Positions 23,374-27,983 of a stretch of 27,983 bases of DNA are shown here, one piece after another. The notes beneath the pieces were generated by a model. That model was not told the DNA's origin. It worked only from the letters and a program-made list of their open reading frames with translations, and made no database searches. How positions within the stretch are numbered: position 1 is the first letter of the stretch; each line of letters opens with the position of its first letter. This DNA comes from CAYMRL01 sp964398985 (GTDB lineage Bacteria > Deinococcota > Deinococci > Deinococcales > Trueperaceae). Made by a program: the position numbers and the translations under genes. The stretch lies in NCBI GenBank assembly GCA_964398985.1, contig CAYNOS010000031.1, positions 1-27,983 on the forward strand, given 5' to 3'.

Positions 23374-24903
23374 ATGACGACCCGAACCGTAAGAACCCCG
23401 TACAGGACGATCGGGTTGGCGACCGCCGGTGTGAGTCTGTCCGCGGGTCTCGCGGCGTGCGGCGTGGCGGCGCTCTCCGGGTTGCTCGCTGCCCTGGCGA
23501 TGCCGAGAGGCCCAGTCACCACCGCCCAAGCCGTCACGCTCATCGCCGGAGGACTGGTGGTCGGCGGCGCGGGTGGCTACCTCATGCGTTCGCGCTGGTC
23601 GCTGCTGCTGGTCCCAGTGGTCCACCTCATCGCCTTCGAGCTCGGGCGCATCGGCGCGGTCGGTCCTACGGTGGATCTGCCGCGCTTCGACAGCGCCTTC
23701 GGCGTGCTCGCGCTACTGCTGGGTCGCGGCGTATACGCCATCCTCGGCGTGCTGCCGCTGGTCGTGGGCGCCGGTTTGAGCCTCGCCCTGGCTCGGCGTG
23801 CCGCCGGCAGCGCTGTGAGCTTCGTGCCTTCGGCGATCGGTCTCGTGCTTCTCGCCGCCCTCGCTGCCTGGCTGCTGGTGCCCGCGCGCACACCGCCGAT
23901 CCTCGGCGCCGACGGGCGGCCGGTGGCGGGCAGCATCGCCGAACTGACCACGGTGCTCCTGGGCGGCAGCGAGCAGGCGATCATGATCCGGGGCCACAGC
24001 ACCGAGAACCCGGTGCTCCTGTACCTCAGCGGCGGCCCCGGGCAGAGCGACCTACCCTTCGCGCGCGTGCTCTTCGAGGACCTGACTCGGCAGTTCGTGG
24101 TCGTGGGCTGGGACCAGCGCGGCTCCGGCAAGTCGTACGCGGCGCTCGAACCGACGTCGGAACTTACGTCAGGCCAGCTCGTTTCCGACACTATCGAGTT
24201 GAGCGAGTACCTCATCGCGCGCTTCGGAGTCGAGAAGATCTACCTGCTGGGCGAGTCGTGGGGCTCGACGCTCGGAGTCGTGGCGGTGCAGCAGCGGCCC
24301 GACCTCTACCACGCCTACATCGGCTCCGGGCAGATGGTCAGCCAGAACGTCACCGACAGGATCATCTGGCGCGACTTGCTGGCCTACGCGCAGGCCGCCG
24401 GCGACTGGCAGCTCTACGATCGGGTCTTGACGCTCGGCGAGCCGCCTTACGACGACGTGCCTTACAGCAACGCGTTCGTGATGAGCCACTACGACAAGCT
24501 CTACCAGCCCTACACGCCGCCCGCCGCGTACGTGACCAAGGGCTCGGAAGCCGGGCTCGGGCCGTACGGCGTCTTCGGCAGCGAGTACGCGCTGATCGAG
24601 AAGGTCAACGTGCTGCGCGGGCTCCTCGACATGTTCGCGGTCGTGTACCCGCAGCTGCAGGCGATCGATTTCCGCGAAAGCGTGCCGCGCCTGGAGGTGC
24701 CGGTGTACCTGCTTGACGGGCAAGCCGAGCTGAGCGGCAGGCGCAGTCTGGCGCTCGAGTGGTTCGAGCCTCTCCAGGCGCCCATCAAGCGCATCTACTC
24801 GTTCGAGAATGCGGCACACTCGGTGGCGTTCGAGCAGTTCGAGGCGCTCGCGCGCATCGCGGCCGAGGAGATCCTGCCGCAGACGCAACGTCTGGGTGAG
24901 TGA
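23374..24903 (+). CDS. Membrane-anchored alpha/beta hydrolase, proline-iminopeptidase-like
   Basis: Protein of 509 aa. The first 170 residues hold about five hydrophobic segments (around 12-42, 52-72, 76-90, 108-140 and 152-170), so the protein is anchored in the membrane. The catalytic part has oxyanion motif YLSGGPGQ (about 217-224), VVGWDQRGSGKSY (243-255) and nucleophile elbow GESWGS (Ser295), the signature set of S33 proline-iminopeptidase relatives. The acid is probably the Asp in YLLDGQAE and the base His lies in NAAHSVAFEQF. Known: S33 enzymes release N-terminal residues or hydrolyse small esters and amides. Inferred: the hydrolase domain faces one side of the membrane beside its anchor; which side is not clear. 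The start is fixed by GAGAGGAG a few bases before the ATG; an upstream in-frame start at 23227 is rejected. Confidence 0.85.
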   Translation: MTTRTVRTPYRTIGLATAGVSLSAGLAACGVAALSGLLAALAMPRGPVTTAQAVTLIAGGLVVGGAGGYLMRSRWSLLLVPVVHLIAFELGRIGAVGPTVDLPRFDSAFGVLALLLGRGVYAILGVLPLVVGAGLSLALARRAAGSAVSFVPSAIGLVLLAALAAWLLVPARTPPILGADGRPVAGSIAELTTVLLGGSEQAIMIRGHSTENPVLLYLSGGPGQSDLPFARVLFEDLTRQFVVVGWDQRGSGKSYAALEPTSELTSGQLVSDTIELSEYLIARFGVEKIYLLGESWGSTLGVVAVQQRPDLYHAYIGSGQMVSQNVTDRIIWRDLLAYAQAAGDWQLYDRVLTLGEPPYDDVPYSNAFVMSHYDKLYQPYTPPAAYVTKGSEAGLGPYGVFGSEYALIEKVNVLRGLLDMFAVVYPQLQAIDFRESVPRLEVPVYLLDGQAELSGRRSLALEWFEPLQAPIKRIYSFENAAHSVAFEQFEALARIAAEEILPQTQRLGE

Positions 24904-24907
24904 AGTC

Positions 24908-24948
24908 ATGAGGGTCAGGCTTCGCGGTGACCCTGGCCCTCCCTCATG
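24908..24948. terminator. Bidirectional stem-loop between convergent genes
   Basis: Two nested options: CATGAGGG (24908-24915) pairs with CCCTCATG (24941-24948), and AGGGTCA (24911-24917) pairs with TGACCCT (24928-24934) around a 10-nt loop. It sits in the 40-bp gap between two convergent stops. There is no T-run, so any termination would rely on the hairpin or Rho. Confidence 0.4.
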
Positions 24949-25480
24949 CCTCCGGCGTGTAGGTAAGCCGAACCGCGTCCTCGCCGATCAGGTCGCTGCC
25001 CACGAAGCGCAGCGGAGGCCTGGCTCCGGCGAAGAACGGCTTGCCGCTCCCGAGCACGTACGGCCTGAGGTAGAGGCGGTACTCGTCGATGAGGCCGAGG
25101 TCGGTCAGGCTGCCCGCGAGAGCGGGACCGGCGACCTCCAACTCGCTTGGCGCCTGGCGCTTGAGGTCGCGCACGAACTCGCCCAGGTCACCGCTGATCA
25201 GCTGGGCGTTGGGGCCGAGCGACGTCAGGGAATTGGAGGCGACCCACTTCGGCATCGCTCGCCAGACCTTCCCGAACTCCTGTTCGGCCTCCGTCCACCC
25301 GCGCTGGTCGTCGTCCCAGTAACGCATCAACTGGTAGATGCGGCTCCCGTAGAGCGCTCCGGACAGCGACCGGACGTGCTCGATGAAGTGGCGGAAGAGG
25401 GCGGGTCCCGGCTCCGGCAGCACCAGGTGGTCCACGTAGCCGTCGAGCGATTGCATCATCCCGTAGATCAGCTTGGCCAT
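24944..25480 (-). CDS. RibD C-terminal/dihydrofolate-reductase-fold protein
   Basis: Protein of 178 aa with the DHFR-like reductase fold. Signatures: KLIYGMMQSLDGYV at the N terminus, LYGSRIYQLMRYWDD, VASNSLTSLGPNAQLI, and LEVAGPALAGSLTDLGLIDEYRLYLRPYVLGSGKPFF, the NADPH-binding and C-terminal RibD_C pattern. Stand-alone members are very common and mostly uncharacterised; they are not true DHFR or riboflavin enzymes. The ATG overlaps the beta-lactamase-like stop by one base (TGATG on the minus strand), so it is translated by coupling; an AAAGGA lies 13 nt upstream. Confidence 0.9.
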   Translation of the reverse strand: MAKLIYGMMQSLDGYVDHLVLPEPGPALFRHFIEHVRSLSGALYGSRIYQLMRYWDDDQRGWTEAEQEFGKVWRAMPKWVASNSLTSLGPNAQLISGDLGEFVRDLKRQAPSELEVAGPALAGSLTDLGLIDEYRLYLRPYVLGSGKPFFAGARPPLRFVGSDLIGEDAVRLTYTPEA

Positions 25481-26964
25481 CAGAACAAGGTGGTCCTTTC
25501 CGCACCGCTGAAGATCTCCGCCGAGAACGTCTGTACCCGGTAAGGAGCCACCGGTGCCATCTCGATGTGGAGCTCCAACTTGCCGAACTCGCCCTTCAAG
25601 GTCCAACGCGCCTGCGACGGGCGGTCCGCGGCCGGCGCCTTGGGCTTGTCGTCGTTTCGCAACCGTCCGAGACTCACCAGAGCCTGCTCGAGGTACTCGA
25701 TGCGCCTGACGAGCGGGAAGTCCAGCTCGACGTTCTCGGCGAAGAGGGCGGCGTGCCGCGCCGCCAACTCCTCGGCGGGTAGCAAGCGCACGTCGCGCAC
25801 CAGGCTCTCGATCTCGGCGACTGCTGCCAGCGTCTCGGGCCAGGTGTCCACCTTGACGGCCGCCAGCCCGCCTCCGGCGGCGATCTTGGATGACGCGACC
25901 AACGGCAGTAAGACGCTGCGGGCCGGCGAGGGCGCCGCCGAGTGAGTGCCGTTGGCGGACGCTATCACCGTGTAGCCGGACTCTTGGTGCCAGCACATGT
26001 ACGCCGTGAAGCCCGGGTAGCCACCGGCGTGGGCGACGACCGTACCGTGGGCCGTGAACTTCTCGATCCCCAGCCCGTAGCCGTACGCTTGCCTCAGGTA
26101 GCCGCGCAGCGGCGCGGGCGCCGGTCCGAAGTAGTAGTCGGTCAGCGGCTGCTGCGCTTCGAGGAGGTCGGCGGCGGTGAAGCCGACCCCCGCTGGGACC
26201 TCGCGGCTCAAGTACAGCTGCGCCCACGCCGTTAGGTCCCTCACGCTCGAGTACAGCCCGCCGATGGGCGAGAACGCTCCCGGCCCGCTCGGCACTTGCG
26301 GAGTCCAGCCGCCGCGCTGGCCAGGCATGGGGGGTTCGCGGTGGTACCCCTGAGCCACTGCGTCGAGCTCGTAGGCGGCGAAGCGCGTGTCACTCAGCCC
26401 CAGCGGGTCGATGATGCGCTCCCTGACGAACTGGCGGTAGTCCTGCCGGGCGAGGCGCGCGATGACCTCGCCCAGGAACGCGTAGCCGAGGTTCGAGTAC
26501 TCGAACGAGGTGCCAGGTGGGAACACCAGCCTCAGCCCGCTGGCCAGCCAAGCGCCGAGCTCCTCGCGTGAGCGCGACTCCTGCCGGTCACCCCACGGGT
26601 TGTCGGTCGCCAGACCCGCCGACATCGAGACTAGATGCCGGATGCGCAGCGTCGGCCAGTCGGCTGGGGCTTCGATCTTCAACTCGGGCAGGTGCTTCGC
26701 CACCGCGTCGTCGAGCTCGATCAGGCCCTCGCGGCGCAGGATCAGCAGCGCCAGCGCGGTGAAGCTCTTGGTCAGCGACGCGATCCGGAAGGGCGTCGTC
26801 ACGCCGTAGCCGTCGTCTCCCCAGGTCTGCGAGCCGAGGATCTCGCCGCCGCGCGCGACCGCGACGATGCCGCTGGGGCTGTGGTTGCTCGCCACATACT
26901 CCTCGATGGCGGAGGCGATGTCTGGCAAACCTGTGTCGCTGCTCGTGGCGCCGTGCTGGGACAT
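25480..26964 (-). CDS. Serine hydrolase, class C beta-lactamase/penicillin-binding family
   Basis: Protein of 494 aa. Catalytic set: SLTK (Ser63, Lys66), YSN (Tyr156-Asn158) and HAG (His312-Gly314) in place of the KTG triad, typical of esterase or peptidase members rather than true AmpC. No N-terminal signal peptide is evident, so a cytoplasmic location is likely, which also argues against a periplasmic beta-lactamase. A C-terminal domain (about 340-494) of beta character ends in PYRVQTFSAEIF. ATG 26964 is preferred: minus-strand TATGCT lies 7 nt upstream with no Shine-Dalgarno; in-frame starts at 26976 and 27018 are alternatives. Heads a two-gene unit with the DHFR-fold protein. Confidence 0.87.
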   Translation of the reverse strand: MSQHGATSSDTGLPDIASAIEEYVASNHSPSGIVAVARGGEILGSQTWGDDGYGVTTPFRIASLTKSFTALALLILRREGLIELDDAVAKHLPELKIEAPADWPTLRIRHLVSMSAGLATDNPWGDRQESRSREELGAWLASGLRLVFPPGTSFEYSNLGYAFLGEVIARLARQDYRQFVRERIIDPLGLSDTRFAAYELDAVAQGYHREPPMPGQRGGWTPQVPSGPGAFSPIGGLYSSVRDLTAWAQLYLSREVPAGVGFTAADLLEAQQPLTDYYFGPAPAPLRGYLRQAYGYGLGIEKFTAHGTVVAHAGGYPGFTAYMCWHQESGYTVIASANGTHSAAPSPARSVLLPLVASSKIAAGGGLAAVKVDTWPETLAAVAEIESLVRDVRLLPAEELAARHAALFAENVELDFPLVRRIEYLEQALVSLGRLRNDDKPKAPAADRPSQARWTLKGEFGKLELHIEMAPVAPYRVQTFSAEIFSGAERTTLF

Positions 26965-26971
26965 GGTCGTA

Positions 26972-26977
26972 AGCATA
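26972..26977 (-). promoter_or_regulatory. -10-like TANNNT hexamer for leaderless serine hydrolase transcript
   Basis: Minus-strand TATGCT lies 7 nt before the ATG at 26964; no ribosome-binding site is present. Confidence 0.45.
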
Positions 26978-27011
26978 GGGCGGCAGCCCCGAGTGACCCA
27001 GCCGAGGCCCC

Positions 27012-27040
27012 TTGACACCGCCGCGCGGCCAGCGTATTTT
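27012..27040 (+). promoter_or_regulatory. Sigma-70-type promoter of the ArsR-SRPBCC operon
   Basis: TTGACA (27012-27017) is a perfect -35 box, separated by 17 nt from TATTTT (27035-27040), a good -10. It is the clearest housekeeping promoter in the window. Transcription would start near 27047, giving a leader of about 29 nt. Confidence 0.8.
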
Positions 27041-27043
27041 ACC

Positions 27044-27060
27044 TGTCACTTAATTAGCAA
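27044..27060 (+). promoter_or_regulatory. Putative ArsR operator overlapping the transcription start
   Basis: GTCACTTAATTAGCAA contains the symmetric core TAATTA, directly downstream of the -10 and upstream of AAGGAGG. This AT-rich spot between promoter and ribosome-binding site is where an autoregulating ArsR repressor would bind; outer arms are only weakly symmetric. Confidence 0.4.
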
Positions 27061-27075
27061 GGAGGTTAACTACGC

Positions 27076-27411
27076 ATGTCGCCTGTCGACCAACTGAGCC
27101 TCACCTTCTCGGCTCTGGCCGACCCGACGCGCCGCGCCATCCTCGCGCAACTCGCTCGGGGCGAAGCTACGGTCAACGAGTTGGCCGCGCCCTTCGACAT
27201 CAGCTTGCCCGCCGTGTCCAGGCATCTCAAGGTCCTCGAGCGGGCCGGGCTGATCTCCAAGGGCCGCGTCGCTCAGAGCCGCCCCTGCCGGCTCGAGCCG
27301 GCGGCCCTGGAAGCCGCCGGTCACTGGCTGAGGGGGCAACGAGAAGCGTGGGAGCAAGGCCTCGACCGACTCGAACACCTGCTGAGCACCGCCGGTGACC
27401 TCAGCAACTGA
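27076..27411 (+). CDS. ArsR-family winged-helix transcriptional repressor
   Basis: DNA-binding repressor of 111 aa. Seen: LSLTFSALADPTRRAILAQLARGEATVNELA (first helices), recognition helix region ISLPAVSRHLKVLERAGLI and the wing ISKGRVAQSRPCRL. No CxC metal site is present in the recognition helix, so it is of the SdpR/metal-independent type that usually sits with an SRPBCC protein. AAGGAGG lies 10 nt before the ATG. Probably controls its own operon. Confidence 0.93.
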   Translation: MSPVDQLSLTFSALADPTRRAILAQLARGEATVNELAAPFDISLPAVSRHLKVLERAGLISKGRVAQSRPCRLEPAALEAAGHWLRGQREAWEQGLDRLEHLLSTAGDLSN

Positions 27412-27448
27412 CGCCTCGCAGCAAGAGCTCCCGCCGAAGGAGACCAAC

Positions 27449-27913
27449 ATGTCGACGACCGAGAACGTACTCGTCCTGGAACGCATCTTCGACGCCGAGC
27501 CCGAGCGCGTCTACCGCGCCTGGACCGAGCCGGAGATCCTCAAGAAGTGGTTCGCACCGAAGCCCTTCACGACCCCGAGCGCCGAGCTGGACGTGCGTCC
27601 CGGCGGCCGCAGCGTCATCGTGATGCGCGGCCCCGACGGCACCGAGTTCCCCAACGTCGGCGTCTACCTCCAGGTGGAGCCCGGCCGGCGCCTGGTAGAG
27701 ACCGACGCCTACACCGAAGCCTGGCTACCCTCCAGCAACCCGTTCATGACCATGGACCTGCGCTTCGACCCATTGCCCGGCGGCAAGACCAAGGCGACCT
27801 ACTACGTACGCCACTGGACCAAGGAAGCCTACGACCAACATGTCGCGATGGGCTTCCACGAGGGCTGGGGCACCTGCGCGGATCAGTTGGCGGCATTGCT
27901 GGCTGAGGAGTAG
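27449..27913 (+). CDS. SRPBCC/AHSA1 (Aha1-C-terminal-like) domain protein
   Basis: Ligand-binding helix-grip protein of 154 aa. Motifs: VLVLERIFDAEPERVYRAWTEPEILKKWFAPKPF at the N terminus, DVRPGGRSVIVMRGPDG, then TYYVRHWTKEAYDQH and the final helix GFHEGWGTCADQLAALL. SRPBCC proteins bind hydrophobic small molecules; the partner ArsR gene 37 nt upstream is a very common pairing. The start is fixed by GAAGGAG 6 nt before the ATG; an upstream in-frame start at 27395 overlaps ArsR and is rejected. Confidence 0.92.
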   Translation: MSTTENVLVLERIFDAEPERVYRAWTEPEILKKWFAPKPFTTPSAELDVRPGGRSVIVMRGPDGTEFPNVGVYLQVEPGRRLVETDAYTEAWLPSSNPFMTMDLRFDPLPGGKTKATYYVRHWTKEAYDQHVAMGFHEGWGTCADQLAALLAEE

Positions 27914-27934
27914 AGGACGCCCTGCCTGACGGGT

Positions 27935-27983
27935 TCAGTTGGTCAGTGCCTCCGTCAAGGCCAGTAGGTCCTTGTAGACGAAA
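27935..27983 (-). CDS. 3' end of a minus-strand gene (partial)
   Basis: The last 49 bases read on the minus strand as FVYKDLLALTEALTN followed by TGA, an amphipathic helix that looks like a protein C terminus; the gene continues beyond the window. Too short to name. It converges on the SRPBCC gene. Confidence 0.35.
   Translation of the reverse strand, partial: FVYKDLLALTEALTN

Noticed and set aside
25480..26964. Antibiotic-resistance AmpC beta-lactamase
   Set aside because: No signal peptide, HAG instead of KTG, and a long C-terminal extension point to the wider serine-hydrolase family.

Overview
The window is high-GC bacterial chromosome, almost fully coding. I count 20 complete genes and one partial gene on both strands, with no rRNA, tRNA, CRISPR array, insertion sequence or phage gene. 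The gene content is metabolic and regulatory: a cNMP-binding patatin, a HAD-GH65 fusion, a UbiB kinase, a peptide ABC importer, NanK/NanE, a class C beta-lactamase-like hydrolase and an ArsR/SRPBCC pair. Several start codons have a TANNNT hexamer 5-9 nt upstream and no Shine-Dalgarno, as expected for leaderless mRNAs. High GC, leaderless-looking starts and this gene mix suggest Deinococcota (Truepera-like) or possibly Actinomycetota. This is inference; no phylogenetic marker is present.

Layout. 39-2237 (-): two cNMP-binding domains fused to an NTE-type patatin lipase, divergent from a small DUF2249 protein (2417-2908, +). A near-perfect 18-bp palindrome lies upstream of the DUF2249 promoter. 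2911-8507 (-): a three-gene unit of MFS transporter, large STAND/AAA ATPase with helical repeats, and FAD-dependent amine/amino-acid oxidoreductase; the first two genes overlap by 11 nt. 8643-11804 (+): beta-phosphoglucomutase fused to GH65 disaccharide phosphorylase. 11856-13835 (+): UbiB/ABC1 kinase with membrane helices at both ends.

13987-20916 looks like one catabolic neighbourhood: a non-canonical M19 dipeptidase-like protein, then an operon of cysteine amidohydrolase (isochorismatase fold), oligopeptide-type binding protein and two permeases (+), facing a two-gene operon of RraA-type aldolase and PLP aminotransferase (-). A plausible scheme is import of an N-acylated or peptide-like amino acid, amide hydrolysis, transamination to a 2-oxo acid and aldol cleavage. 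The substrate is unknown and the importer has no ATPase gene here.

21063-23230: DUF1801 protein (+), then NanK (-) and NanE (+) facing away from each other. These are two of the three enzymes that funnel sialic acid/ManNAc to GlcNAc-6-P; no sialate lyase or transporter is in view. 23374-27913: a membrane-anchored proline-iminopeptidase-like hydrolase (+), a coupled beta-lactamase-like hydrolase and RibD/DHFR-like reductase pair (-), and an ArsR repressor with an SRPBCC/AHSA1 protein (+) behind the clearest sigma-70 promoter of the window. The last bases hold the 3' end of a minus-strand gene.

I found no clear mobile or defence island. The most unusual items are the effector-less STAND ATPase in a transport/oxidase operon, catalytic-site departures in three enzymes (M19, RraA, NanK), an Ala/Gly/Pro-rich insert beside the GH65 catalytic acid, and the recurring leaderless promoter pattern.
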